Shown: piece by piece, positions 34,314 to 42,473 of the stretch
Numbering within the stretch: the first letter of the stretch is position 1
Layout: each line of letters opens with the position of its first letter
Source: Nocardioides agri
Lineage (GTDB): Bacteria; Actinomycetota; Actinomycetes; Propionibacteriales; Nocardioidaceae
Direction of reading: 5' to 3'
Length of the DNA: 64,000 nucleotides
Assembly (NCBI RefSeq): GCF_013778305.1
Contig: NZ_JACEIC010000002.1
Location: 3,435,669 to 3,499,668 of the forward strand
Program-made: the position numbers and the translations under genes
Notes under the pieces: model-generated
Told to the model about the DNA's origin: nothing
Database searches by the model: none
What the model saw: only the letters and a program-made list of their open reading frames with translations

Positions 34314-36101
34314 ATGAGCAAAGTCCTGTCCGCCGTCGCCTGGCCGTACGCAAACGGCCCGCGCCACATCGGCCACGTGGCCGGTTTCGGTGTGCCCTCC
34401 GACGTCTTCAGTCGGTACATGCGGATGGCGGGCCACGACGTGCTCATGGTCTCCGGATCCGACGAGCACGGCACGCCGATCCTGATCGCCGCCGACGAGG
34501 CCGGGGTGACGCCTCAGGAGCTCGCGGACCAGAACCACCGGATCATCGCGGAGGACCTGGTCAGCCTCGGCCTGACCTACGACCTCTACACGCGCACGAC
34601 GACCCGCAACCATCACGCGGTCGTGCAGGAGCTGTTCCTCGGTGTCTACGAGAACGGCTACTTCGTCGAGCAGACGACGTACGGCGCGATCTCGCCGTCC
34701 ACCGGGCGCACGCTGCCCGACCGCTACATCGAGGGCACCTGCCCGATCTGCGGGTACGACGGCGCGCGCGGCGACCAGTGCGACAACTGCGGCAACCAGC
34801 TCGACCCGCACGACCTCATCAACCCGCGGTCGAAGATCAACGGGGAGACGCCGGAGTTCATCGAGACCCAGCACTTCTTCCTCGACCTGCCCGCCCTCGC
34901 CGACGCGCTCGGCGAGTGGCTCGACGGGCGCGAGGCGACCGGGCTGTGGCGGCCGAACGTCATCCGCTTCAGCCAGAACATCCTCAAGGAGATCCGCCCG
35001 CGGGCGATGACCCGCGACATCGACTGGGGCATCGCGGTGCCGCTGGACGGCTGGCGCGAGAACCCCACCAAGAAGCTCTACGTCTGGTTCGACGCGGTGA
35101 TCGGCTACCTCTCGGCCAGCATCGAGTGGGCCCGCCGCTCCGGTGACCCGGACCGCTGGCGCGAGTGGTGGAACGAGCCCGAGGCGCACGGCTACTACTT
35201 CATGGGCAAGGACAACATCACCTTCCACAGCCAGATCTGGCCCGCGGAGCTGCTGGCCTACTCCGGCAAGGGTGCGAAGGGCGGCACGCCGCGCCAGCTC
35301 GGCGAGCTCAACCTGCCGACCGAGGTGGTGAGCAGCGAGTTCCTGACGATGGAGGGCAAGAAGTTCTCCTCCTCCAAGAAGGTCGTCATCTACGTCCGCG
35401 ACCTGCTCAGCCGCTACCAGCCCGACGCGTTCCGCTACTTCGTGGCCGCCGCCGGGCCCGAGAACCAGGACAGCGACTTCACCTGGGCCGAGTTCGTCCG
35501 ACGCACCAACGACGAGCTGGTCGCGGGCTGGGGCAACCTGGTCAACCGCACCGCCAACCTGATCGCCAAGAACTTCGGGGAGATCCCGAAGGCCGGCACG
35601 CTCACCGCCGAGGACGCGGCGCTGCTCGCCGCCACCGAGACCGCGTTCGAGACCGTCGGCGGGCTGCTGGAGCGGCACCGGCTCAAGCAGGCGATCGGCG
35701 AGGCGATGCGGGCGGTCGCCGAGGTCAACCGCTACGTCTCCGACACCGAGCCGTGGAAGATCAAGGACGACCCCGAGCGGCTCGGCACGGTCCTGCACGT
35801 CGTCGCGCAGTGCGTGGCCGACCTCAACCTCGTGCTCAGCCCGTTCCTGCCGTTCTCGGCCAACGAGGTCGACAAGGCGTTCGGCGGGCCCGGCGACGTG
35901 GCGCCGATGCCGCGGCTGGACGAGGCCGAGGACCTGGACGGCGGGGCGCCGTACCCGATCATCACCGGCGACTACTCCGGCTTCCCGGCCTGGCAGCGCC
36001 GACCGATCGTGCCCGGCACGCCGGTCGCGAAGCCCACGCCGGTCTTCCAGAAGCTCGACCCGGTGATCGTGGAGGAGGAGCTCGCGAGGCTCGGTGAGTA
36101 G
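34314..36101 (+). CDS. metG: Methionine-tRNA ligase
   Basis: The protein has 595 residues. The HIGH motif is in GPRHIGHVAG and the KMSKS-type loop is GKKFSSSKK. The Zn knuckle has CPIC near 143 and CDNC near 156. An anticodon-binding helical bundle fills about 390-595. It charges tRNA-Met in the cytoplasm. Four genes follow with overlapping stop and start codons, so this essential gene leads an operon. Confidence 0.97.
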   Translation: MSKVLSAVAWPYANGPRHIGHVAGFGVPSDVFSRYMRMAGHDVLMVSGSDEHGTPILIAADEAGVTPQELADQNHRIIAEDLVSLGLTYDLYTRTTTRNHHAVVQELFLGVYENGYFVEQTTYGAISPSTGRTLPDRYIEGTCPICGYDGARGDQCDNCGNQLDPHDLINPRSKINGETPEFIETQHFFLDLPALADALGEWLDGREATGLWRPNVIRFSQNILKEIRPRAMTRDIDWGIAVPLDGWRENPTKKLYVWFDAVIGYLSASIEWARRSGDPDRWREWWNEPEAHGYYFMGKDNITFHSQIWPAELLAYSGKGAKGGTPRQLGELNLPTEVVSSEFLTMEGKKFSSSKKVVIYVRDLLSRYQPDAFRYFVAAAGPENQDSDFTWAEFVRRTNDELVAGWGNLVNRTANLIAKNFGEIPKAGTLTAEDAALLAATETAFETVGGLLERHRLKQAIGEAMRAVAEVNRYVSDTEPWKIKDDPERLGTVLHVVAQCVADLNLVLSPFLPFSANEVDKAFGGPGDVAPMPRLDEAEDLDGGAPYPIITGDYSGFPAWQRRPIVPGTPVAKPTPVFQKLDPVIVEEELARLGE

Positions 36102-36771
36102 CCGGCCGGTGGTCGCGCTCCTCGGCGACGACCGCGGGCACCGCAGCCACCAGGAGCTCAACGCGCTCCGCCCGATGCTCGACGTCGACACGACGTGGGT
36201 GCCGACCGACTCCGCCTTCACCATCACCGACTACGACGGGGTCTGGCTGGTGCCGGGCTCGCCGTACGCCGACGACGCGGCGGTGCTGCGTGCGCTGACG
36301 ACGATCCGCGAGCGCGGGATCCCGTTCCTCGGCACCTGCGGAGGCATGCAGTACGCCGTCGTCGAGATCGTCCGCACCGTGCTGGGCGAGCAGGCGACGC
36401 ACGCGGAGTCGGACGGCGAGGCCGCGGACAACGTGGTGACCGCGCTCGCCTGCAGCCTCGACGGAGAGGAGCGGCTGGTGACCCCGGTCGCCGGCAGCCG
36501 CTTCGCCGGCTGGGTGCGCGAGCCGTTCGTCGGCATGCACTTCTGCAGCTACGCACCGACGCCTGCGGTCTCCAGCCGGCTGGAGGGGATCGGCGTCGTG
36601 GTCGGCGCGACCGCCGACGACGCCGGCGCCGAGGTGCTCGAGCTGCCCGACCACCCGTTCTACGTGATGACGATGTTCCAGTCCCACGTCGGCGCGCTGG
36701 CCGGAGGTCCGGTCCACCCGTTGGTGCGCGCGTTCACAGACGCCGTGCGCGCCACTACCGTCGGAGCATGA
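36094..36771 (+). CDS. CTP synthase C-terminal region-related glutamine amidotransferase
   Basis: The protein has 225 residues from a GTG that overlaps the metG stop. It is a class I glutamine-amidotransferase fold with the nucleophilic Cys in GTCGGMQYAVVE and a later His in MFQSHVGAL. The pattern resembles proteins called 'CTP synthase C-terminal region-related', some of which carry Sec. The Cys in GMHFCSYAP is where the Sec would fall in those, by memory. It lacks the synthase domain, so amidotransfer to an unknown acceptor or a binding role is inferred. Confidence 0.75.
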   Translation: MSSRPVVALLGDDRGHRSHQELNALRPMLDVDTTWVPTDSAFTITDYDGVWLVPGSPYADDAAVLRALTTIRERGIPFLGTCGGMQYAVVEIVRTVLGEQATHAESDGEAADNVVTALACSLDGEERLVTPVAGSRFAGWVREPFVGMHFCSYAPTPAVSSRLEGIGVVVGATADDAGAEVLELPDHPFYVMTMFQSHVGALAGGPVHPLVRAFTDAVRATTVGA

Positions 36772-37379
36772 GCCTCGCCTTCCTGGTGACCGCGCTGGTG
36801 ATCGTCGCGACGCCAGGCACCGGCGCGCTCTACACGATCGCGGCGGGACTCGCCCGTGGCGCGCGGGCGGGCGTGCTGGCGGCGTTCGCCTGCACCCTCG
36901 GCACCGTCCCGCACCTCGTCGCGGCCGTCACGGGTCTGGCCGCCGTGCTGCACGCCAGTGGTGTGGCGTTCCAGGCCGTCAAGTACGCCGGTGTCGCCTA
37001 CCTGCTCTGGATGGCCTGGGCGACCTGGCGCGACACCGGGGCGCTGAGCGTGGACGCCGGCGGCAGCCCGTCGTCGCGCCGGCAGGTGCTCGCCGCCGGC
37101 GTCACCCTCAACCTGCTCAACCCGAAGCTGACGATCTTCTTCTTCGCGTTCCTGCCGCAGTTCGTCCCGGCGGGCACCCCGCACCAGCTGCCGCGGATGC
37201 TGCTGCTGAGCGCGGTCTTCATGCTGATGACGTTCGTCGTCTTCGCCGCCTACGGCGCGGCCGCGGCTGCGCTCCGCGACCGGGTGATCGCCCGGCCCGG
37301 CGTCGTGCGCCGGATCCGCCAGGCGTTCGCGGTCTCCTTCGTGGGCCTCAGCGCGCGGCTCGCGGTCGAGTCGCGCTAG
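36768..37379 (+). CDS. LysE/RhtB-family exporter
   Basis: The protein has 203 residues with five or six hydrophobic segments. The opening VIVATPGTGALYTIAAGLARG carries the conserved LysE-family PGP-like loop, and LNLLNPKLTIFFFAFLPQFV is the second signature. The family exports amino acids or related molecules with H+ antiport. The ATG overlaps the previous TGA (ATGA), so it is translationally coupled. Confidence 0.9.
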   Translation: MSLAFLVTALVIVATPGTGALYTIAAGLARGARAGVLAAFACTLGTVPHLVAAVTGLAAVLHASGVAFQAVKYAGVAYLLWMAWATWRDTGALSVDAGGSPSSRRQVLAAGVTLNLLNPKLTIFFFAFLPQFVPAGTPHQLPRMLLLSAVFMLMTFVVFAAYGAAAAALRDRVIARPGVVRRIRQAFAVSFVGLSARLAVESR

Positions 37380-38197
37380 TGCGCGAGGGAGAGCCGAGCC
37401 GCACAGCGCTCGGCGCCGCGATGCTGCGCGCCGCCCACCAGGACGACGAGCCGTTGATCTTCGCCGACCCGCTGGCGCACCGCATCCTCGGCGACCCCGA
37501 CCAGATGCCCGACCGCGCCTGGGCGCAGCCCCGGCTGCGCCTCTTCATCGCGGTGCGGCACCGCTTCGGGGAGGACTCGTTGGCCGCGGCCGTCGCGCGC
37601 GGCACCCGCCAGGTGGTCGTCCTCGGTGCGGGCCTCGACACCTTCGCCTACCGCAACCCCCACCCGGGGACGCGGGTGTTCGAGGTGGACTGCCCGGCGA
37701 CCGGGGCCTGGAAGCGCGAGCGGCTGGCCGAGGCCGGGATCGAGGTGCCCGACGACCTCACGTACGTCGGCGTCGACTTCGAGACCGACTCGCTCGCGGC
37801 GCGGCTCGAGGCCGCCGGCTTCGACGCCTCGCGACCGGCGTTCTTCCTCTGGCTCGGCGTCGTGCCCTACCTCTCCGACGCCGCCGTGCGCGCGACGCTG
37901 GCCGTGATCGCCGCGGTGCCGCAGGGCGAGGTCGTCCTCGACTACATCCGGTCGGTCGAGGCGGCACCGACCCTCGCGCGCTCGGACCGGGTCACGCTCG
38001 AGGCGCACGTCGCCGACGTCGGCGAGCCGCTGCAGGCGGGGCGCGACACCGCCGCGATGCACGCGATGCTGCGCGGGGCCGGCTTCGAGGAGATCGAGGA
38101 ACTCGGGCGGCGGGAGATCCGGGTGCGCTACCTCCGGTTGCCGCCCGGAGAGGCCGACGGCGACGCCCACGTGGTGCGCGCGCTCAGTCGCCGGTGA
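37379..38197 (+). CDS. Class I SAM-dependent methyltransferase (TIGR00027/leucine carboxyl type)
   Basis: The protein has 272 residues from a GTG overlapping the stop of the LysE gene. The SAM loop is VVVLGAGLDTFAYR, followed by VFEVDCPAT and LWLGVVPYL, typical of TIGR00027 methyltransferases related to leucine carboxyl methyltransferases. Its substrate is unknown. Its 3' end overlaps the convergent ArfB gene by 14 bp. Confidence 0.87.
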   Translation: MREGEPSRTALGAAMLRAAHQDDEPLIFADPLAHRILGDPDQMPDRAWAQPRLRLFIAVRHRFGEDSLAAAVARGTRQVVVLGAGLDTFAYRNPHPGTRVFEVDCPATGAWKRERLAEAGIEVPDDLTYVGVDFETDSLAARLEAAGFDASRPAFFLWLGVVPYLSDAAVRATLAVIAAVPQGEVVLDYIRSVEAAPTLARSDRVTLEAHVADVGEPLQAGRDTAAMHAMLRGAGFEEIEELGRREIRVRYLRLPPGEADGDAHVVRALSRR

Positions 38198-38615
38198 CCC
38201 GGCCCCGCAGGGACTTGGTCTCCCCGCGCTGCTTCTTCGCCTCGAGCCGCCGCCGCTGGGCGCCGCGGGTCGGCTTCGTCGGGCGCCGCGGCGGCGGGGG
38301 AGGTGCCAGCCCCTCGCGGATGCGCTCGGCGAGCCGTTCCCGGGCCGCCGTCCGGTTGCGGTGCTGGGAGCGGTGCTCGGCCGCCACGATGCGGACGACG
38401 GGCCCGGGCAGCCGGGCGAGCAGCCGGGCGCGCTGCGTGTCGCTCAGTGACGCCGAGGCCGCGACGTCCCAGGTGAGCTCCACGCGGCTGTCGGTGGTGT
38501 TGACCGACTGACCGCCGGGACCGGGGGAGCGGCTGAAGCGCTCGACCAGCTCGGTGTCGGGGATCGTCAGCCCGTCCGGCAGGCCCGGTCCGGGCGGCAC
38601 CCGGAGGTCAGCCAC
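38184..38615 (-). CDS. arfB: Alternative ribosome-rescue factor ArfB
   Basis: The protein has 143 residues. The GGQ loop is intact in SRSPGPGGQSVNTTDSRVEL, and the tail is Pro- then Lys/Arg-rich (RRLEAKKQRGETKSLRGR), which in ArfB enters the empty mRNA channel. It hydrolyses peptidyl-tRNA on ribosomes stalled without a stop codon. The start overlaps the end of the small membrane-protein gene by 8 bp, so the two are cotranscribed. Confidence 0.94.
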   Translation of the reverse strand: MADLRVPPGPGLPDGLTIPDTELVERFSRSPGPGGQSVNTTDSRVELTWDVAASASLSDTQRARLLARLPGPVVRIVAAEHRSQHRNRTAARERLAERIREGLAPPPPPRRPTKPTRGAQRRRLEAKKQRGETKSLRGRVTGD

Positions 38616-38814
38616 GCTGGGCCTCGACCGGCAGTCGGGCGATCGCGGGGAGCTGGGCGAGGGCGTTGACCACGACCGAGAACATCAGCAGGGCCACCGC
38701 GAGGCGCTGGTGCCCGACGTCCCACAGGGCGAGCGAGGCCAGGCCGAACGCCGCCACGGCGAGCACCTCGTCGAGGAAGACGAGTGCCAGCACGGTCCAG
38801 CCGACGGCGACCAC
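38608..38814 (-). CDS. Small two-helix membrane protein (YrdB-like)
   Basis: The protein has 68 residues and about two to three hydrophobic helices (WTVLALVFLDEVLAVAAFGLA and a second near 40-58). It resembles the small DUF2568/YrdB family by composition, but is shorter. Start and stop overlap neighbours in the arfB operon, and Ala, Leu and Val dominate. Function is unknown. The confidence reflects gene position more than a domain match. Confidence 0.6.
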   Translation of the reverse strand: MVAVGWTVLALVFLDEVLAVAAFGLASLALWDVGHQRLAVALLMFSVVVNALAQLPAIARLPVEAQRG

Positions 38815-38817
38815 GGA

Positions 38818-39237
38818 TCAGCGCCGCCGCCACTCGATCGCGGGGCAGGTGTCCATCACCATCGGCACCCCCGCGGCCACGGTGCGCGCGAACGCGTCGC
38901 GGTCGATCACCCCGAGCTGGAACCACACGCCGCGAGCGCCGACGGCGACCGCCTGGTCGGCGAACTCGCCCGCGGCCTCCGAGCGGCGGAAGACGTCGAC
39001 CACGTCGATCGGGAACGGCACGTCGGCGAGGGTGGGGTAGCCCTGCTCGCCGAGCACGACGGGGGCGTCGGGGTGGATCGGCACGATCCGCTTGCCGCGG
39101 CGCTGCAGCAGGCTCGCGATCTCGTACGCCGTCCGGCGGTGGTCGCCCGAGAGGCCGACGACCGCCCAGGTCTCGCACTCGTCGAGCATGAGGCGGACCC
39201 ACTCCGGGTGCTGCCAGTCGGTGATCTCGATGGTCAC
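38818..39237 (-). CDS. CoA-binding protein (CoA_binding_2 family)
   Basis: The protein has 139 residues with a Rossmann-like fold. The motif WAVVGLSGDHRRTAYEIA binds the CoA nucleotide in this family, and IDVVDVFRRSE and GVWFQLGV are typical. It leads the small minus-strand operon with the membrane protein and ArfB. A regulatory or acyl-CoA-related role is likely; no reaction is assigned. Confidence 0.88.
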   Translation of the reverse strand: MTIEITDWQHPEWVRLMLDECETWAVVGLSGDHRRTAYEIASLLQRRGKRIVPIHPDAPVVLGEQGYPTLADVPFPIDVVDVFRRSEAAGEFADQAVAVGARGVWFQLGVIDRDAFARTVAAGVPMVMDTCPAIEWRRR

Positions 39238-39321
39238 GAGGAGGAGCCTAGGTCGCCGGTCATTTTTGGGGGGTTCCGTGACCCGCGTTACACCTCACGG
39301 GTTACTGTGACGGCCGTCTCT

Positions 39322-39337
39322 GCTACCGCCCGGTAGC
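39322..39337. promoter_or_regulatory. 7-bp inverted repeat upstream of the Ig-like secreted protein
   Basis: GCTACCGCCCGGTAGC is a perfect palindrome with a 2-nt centre, 31 bp before the ATG. ACCCG...CGGGT and repeated GTTAC elements lie between 39280 and 39307. It may be an operator or an mRNA hairpin before the GGGAGGAG site. Confidence 0.4.
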
Positions 39338-39367
39338 GACTGAGTTTGCTCGGGAGGAGCACACTTC

Positions 39368-40219
39368 ATGAACCTTCGTCGACTCTCCGCTCGCACCGCC
39401 GCCGCAGGCGCCACCGCCGCCCTCGCCGCCGGCGCGCTCGTCGGCCTCGGGACGGCCACCGCGGACGCCGCCACGGCCACCGCGACCTACAACTGCGTGC
39501 AGGCCGAGTTCAGCCTGTCCTACAACTTCGCCATCACGATCACCCAGACCCCGGCCACGACGCCGACCTGGGCCGGTCAGGCGGTTGCGAAGGGCAAGCT
39601 CGGCACCATCTCGGTGTCCGCGAGCGTCCCGGCCGACGCCGCTGCGACGATGGCCAGCGTCGGCATCACCGGCGCGCGCTCCGACGACTTCAAGCTGGGC
39701 GGCAACGTCCCGTTCGCGGTCGCCGGCGACTTCGCCCCCGGCGCTGGCGGCACCGCCACCTGGCAGGGCACCGGCACCAACCCGGCCTTCGCCGCGGCCA
39801 AGCCGGGCGCGTTCAGCGCGACGATCCCGAGCAAGTTCACGATCATCACCGCCAAGACCGGTGACGGCTTCAAGCTCGACTGCAGCCTGGTCGCCGGCCA
39901 GGTGCAGGCCTCGATGTGGGACACCACCCTGGCGAAGCAGACCACCAAGACCACGGCCAAGAACACCACCGGCAAGTCCGGCAAGCCGGTCAAGCTGAAG
40001 GTCACGGTCAAGGGCAACGGCTCGGTGGCCACCGCCGGCCAGGTCGTCGTGTCCAGCGGCAAGAAGGCCGTCGGCAAGGCCAACGTCAACCCGAAGACCG
40101 GCGTCGCGACCGTGACGCTGAAGAAGCTCGAGGACGGCAAGAACAAGCTGACCCTCACCTACAAGGGCACCCCGAGCTTCGGTGCCAGCAAGGGCAAGGT
40201 GACCGTCACCGTCAAGTGA
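39368..40219 (+). CDS. Secreted DUF6801/Ig-like domain protein
   Basis: The protein has 283 residues. A strong GGGAGGAG precedes the ATG. A signal peptide (MNLRRLSARTAAAGATAALA, Ala-Gly-rich, cleaved after ADA) leads to a first domain with two cysteines (NCVQ near 39 and LDCSLVAGQ near 162) likely to form a disulfide, of a type resembling DUF6801. The second domain (about 205-283) is a bacterial Ig-like fold with VKLKVTVKGNG and a C-terminal VTVTVK strand. It is extracellular, probably a wall or adhesin-like protein. No anchor is visible. Confidence 0.8.
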   Translation: MNLRRLSARTAAAGATAALAAGALVGLGTATADAATATATYNCVQAEFSLSYNFAITITQTPATTPTWAGQAVAKGKLGTISVSASVPADAAATMASVGITGARSDDFKLGGNVPFAVAGDFAPGAGGTATWQGTGTNPAFAAAKPGAFSATIPSKFTIITAKTGDGFKLDCSLVAGQVQASMWDTTLAKQTTKTTAKNTTGKSGKPVKLKVTVKGNGSVATAGQVVVSSGKKAVGKANVNPKTGVATVTLKKLEDGKNKLTLTYKGTPSFGASKGKVTVTVK

Positions 40220-40237
40220 CGTAGTCCCAGCACCACG

Positions 40238-40270
40238 CACGCCCGGCCGGGCCCTGCCCGGCCGGGCGTG
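40238..40270. terminator. GC-rich terminator hairpin
   Basis: Arms 40238-40252 and 40256-40270 are perfectly complementary for 15 bp around the triloop CCT, 18 bp after the stop of the Ig-like gene. No T-tract follows. Confidence 0.75.
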
Positions 40271-40335
40271 TGCACGTCCGATATCTCACACCCGGGATAC
40301 CGCGCACTGATGCGGAGGCGGCCGACCGGCCGGAC

Positions 40336-40341
40336 TAGATT
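40336..40341 (+). promoter_or_regulatory. -10 box of the acyl-CoA dehydrogenase gene
   Basis: TAGATT lies 7 nt before the ATG at 40349 and no Shine-Dalgarno follows it, which suggests a leaderless mRNA. Confidence 0.5.
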
Positions 40342-40348
40342 GCGGCCC

Positions 40349-41521
40349 ATGAGCGCCGAGTACCCCATGTTCGCCCTCTCCGAGGAGCACCAGGCCGTCC
40401 GCGAGGCCGTCCGCGACCTGTGCGACGCCAAGGTCGCGCCGTACGCCGCCGACGTCGACGAGCAGGCCCGCTACCCGCAGGAGGCGGCCGACGCGCTGCT
40501 CGCCGCCGACTTCCACGCCCCGCACGTGCCGGAGGCCTACGGCGGCGCCGGCGCCGACGCGCTCGCGACCGTGATCGTCATCGAGGAGGTCGCCCGCGCC
40601 TGCGCGTCCAGCAGCCTGATCCCGGCGGTCAACAAGCTCGGCTCGCTGCCGGTGCAGCTCTCCGGCTCCGAGGAGCTCAAGAAGCACTACCTCGGCAAGC
40701 TCGCCGCCGGTGAGGGCGGCTTCTCCTACTGCCTCTCCGAGCCCGACGCCGGCTCCGACGCCGCGGGCATGAAGACCCGCGCCGTGCGCGACGGCGACAC
40801 CTACGTGCTCAACGGCGTGAAGCGCTGGATCACCAACGCCGGCGTCTCGGAGTACTACACGGTCATGGCCGTCACCGATCCGGAGAAGCGCAGCCGCGGC
40901 ATCTCGGCGTTCGTGGTGGAGAAGTCCGACGAGGGCGTCTCCTTCGGTGCGCCCGAGAAGAAGCTCGGCATCAAGGGCAGCCCGACGCGCGAGGTCTACC
41001 TCGACAACGTCCGCATCCCCGCCGACCGGATGATCGGCGCCGAGGGCACGGGCTTCGAGACCGCGATGAAGACCCTCGACCACACCCGCGTGACGATCGC
41101 GGCCCAGGCCGTCGGCATCGCGCAGGGCGCGCTCGACTACGCGCTCGGCTACGCCCAGGAGCGCAAGCAGTTCGGCAAGCCGATCAGCGACTTCCAGGGC
41201 CTGCAGTTCCTGCTGGCCGACATGGGCATGAAGGTCGAGGCCGCGCGCCAGATGACCTACGCCGCCGCCGGCAAGTCCGAGCGGGGCGACAAGGACCTCA
41301 CGTTCTTCGGCGCCGCGGCCAAGTGCTTCGCGTCCGACGTCGCCATGGAGGTCACCACCAACGCGGTGCAGGTGCTCGGCGGCTACGGGTTCACCCGCGA
41401 CTACCCGGTCGAGCGGATGATGCGCGACGCCAAGATCACCCAGATCTACGAGGGCACCAACCAGGTGCAGCGGATCGTGATGGCACGGCAGCTCCTTGCA
41501 GGGGTGCAGTCACACCTTTGA
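40349..41521 (+). CDS. Acyl-CoA dehydrogenase (3' end rebuilt at island junction)
   Basis: The protein has 390 residues. It has the full ACAD fold: FAD contacts in YCLSEPDAGSDA and WITNAGVS, the middle beta domain, and the C-terminal helices with QVLGGYGFTRDYPVERMMRD and the catalytic Glu in QIYEGTNQVQ. It oxidises acyl-CoA with electron-transfer flavoprotein as acceptor. The last about 12 codons lie beyond the 42-bp repeat that recurs at 47836, so this end belongs to the inserted segment. The alternative tail (GIQRQI) is at 47878-47914. The protein is intact either way. Confidence 0.95.
   Translation: MSAEYPMFALSEEHQAVREAVRDLCDAKVAPYAADVDEQARYPQEAADALLAADFHAPHVPEAYGGAGADALATVIVIEEVARACASSSLIPAVNKLGSLPVQLSGSEELKKHYLGKLAAGEGGFSYCLSEPDAGSDAAGMKTRAVRDGDTYVLNGVKRWITNAGVSEYYTVMAVTDPEKRSRGISAFVVEKSDEGVSFGAPEKKLGIKGSPTREVYLDNVRIPADRMIGAEGTGFETAMKTLDHTRVTIAAQAVGIAQGALDYALGYAQERKQFGKPISDFQGLQFLLADMGMKVEAARQMTYAAAGKSERGDKDLTFFGAAAKCFASDVAMEVTTNAVQVLGGYGFTRDYPVERMMRDAKITQIYEGTNQVQRIVMARQLLAGVQSHL
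41443..41484. repeat. Left direct repeat (attL-like)
   Basis: It is identical over 42 bp to 47836-47877 and covers the codons for IYEGTNQVQRIVM plus flanks. Sequences diverge immediately on both sides, so the limits are sharp. Confidence 0.9.
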
Positions 41522-41540
41522 CCTGCGGGTTTGCAGGTCA
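41519..41540. repeat. Perfect hairpin over the acyl-CoA dehydrogenase stop
   Basis: TGACCTGC (41519-41526) pairs with GCAGGTCA (41533-41540) around GGGTTT. The TGA stop is the first three bases. It may be the terminator or a recombination-related element at the island edge. Confidence 0.6.
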
Positions 41541-41862
41541 GAGGACCGATCCAGCCCTCAGGATGCCTGTTTTCAGGTAGCTGACATTGATCCGGACGCC
41601 GCTGGAATGGCAGCCGGTGGGGCATGGGCTGGCGCCATGGCTCGCCCAACGGCTGGTCGGGCCGGAGCATGATGGGCCAGGGCATGATGGGTTGGATGAC
41701 GGGATGACCCGCGGTCCGCTTCAGCCGGGCAGCGACCGCGGGACCTCTGCGGTGGCATCGGTCGTGCGCTGACCGACCGTCCCCTCGACCCGCGGCCGGA
41801 CTGACGGGCGCCGAGGTCGAGGCGCCGCGGCGGCGCGAGCTGCGGCCGGCACAGCGCGATGC
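41522..41862. other. 341-bp gene-free stretch at the island's left end
   Basis: No convincing gene is found. At 41624-41707 a short frame without an obvious ribosome site would encode a Met/Gly/Trp-rich tail (SMMGQGMMGWMTG), a composition seen at the ends of some metal-related membrane proteins. It may be a decayed gene end. CCTG-TTTT-CAGG near 41566 is a small hairpin. Confidence 0.45.
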
Positions 41863-42231
41863 TCAGGCGAGAGCGTCGGCGAACTCGCAGAACGCGTCGT
41901 AGGCACGCGGCCCGTAGATGGTGGCCGGTCCGCCTTTCATCAGGAAGGTGACGCCGATGGCCTCGGCTGCTTCCTGCTTGCTGGCGCCGGCCCGGGCCGC
42001 TGCCTGGGCATGGGAGGCGATGCAGCCGTCACAGCCCTCGACGACGCCGATCGCAAGCGCGATCAGCTCCTTCGTGCGCTGGTCGAGTGCGCCGGGCGCG
42101 AAGGCGGCCTTGTGGAGCTCGCCGAAGCCCTTGTAGACATCGGGCACGGCGCGACGCAGTCCGCGGTGCAGCGGGTTGAGTGCGTCGAGGACGTCCTTGC
42201 CGTGGGCGTGCTCGGTGGTGGTCGTGGTCAC
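41863..42231 (-). CDS. Carboxymuconolactone decarboxylase / AhpD-like protein
   Basis: The protein has 122 residues from a GTG at 42229-42231. The redox motif is EGCDGCIASHAQAA, the CxxC plus His of AhpD-type alkylhydroperoxidases. It probably acts as a thiol peroxidase or disulfide reductase rather than as a lactone decarboxylase. GTGA overlap with the upstream DUF2892 gene shows coupling. It is the last gene of the leftward island operon. Confidence 0.88.
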   Translation of the reverse strand: MTTTTTEHAHGKDVLDALNPLHRGLRRAVPDVYKGFGELHKAAFAPGALDQRTKELIALAIGVVEGCDGCIASHAQAAARAGASKQEAAEAIGVTFLMKGGPATIYGPRAYDAFCEFADALA

Positions 42232-42473
42232 GACGTGGCCTTTCTGGTGGCGGGTCCCTGGTCGGTGGGGATGGAGAACGCGCAGCCGCTCGGCACGCCG
42301 ATTCGCGCCAGGACGTTGGCGGCGGGGCAGAAGCCGGTGATGCTTGACTGGAGCAGGTTGAGTCCGACGAAGACGGTGAGCAGCAGCCACCAGCTCGAGA
42401 CGGTGACCGTCAGCAGCACACTGAGCAGGACGACCGTGCCCGCGACGGCGAAGACTCCCTTGTCGAGGTTCAC
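42228..42473 (-). CDS. DUF2892 (YgaP-type) membrane protein
   Basis: The protein has 81 residues with a GTG start and two membrane helices. The motif SSITGFCPAANVLARIGV matches DUF2892, the membrane domain that anchors rhodanese in YgaP. Here it stands alone, with no rhodanese domain. The sulfur-handling link fits the rest of the island. GTGA overlaps occur with genes on both sides. Confidence 0.88.
   Translation of the reverse strand: MNLDKGVFAVAGTVVLLSVLLTVTVSSWWLLLTVFVGLNLLQSSITGFCPAANVLARIGVPSGCAFSIPTDQGPATRKATS

Noticed and set aside
36768..37379. Start of the LysE gene far upstream in frame (36195)
   Set aside because: That extension is Arg-rich shadow sequence of the amidotransferase; the ATG overlapping its stop gives a normal LysE N-terminus.
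41587..41772. 61-codon frame in the island's left gap
   Set aside because: No ribosome-binding site, composition unlike a protein of the region, and the overlapping frame gives the more suggestive Met/Gly-rich tail.
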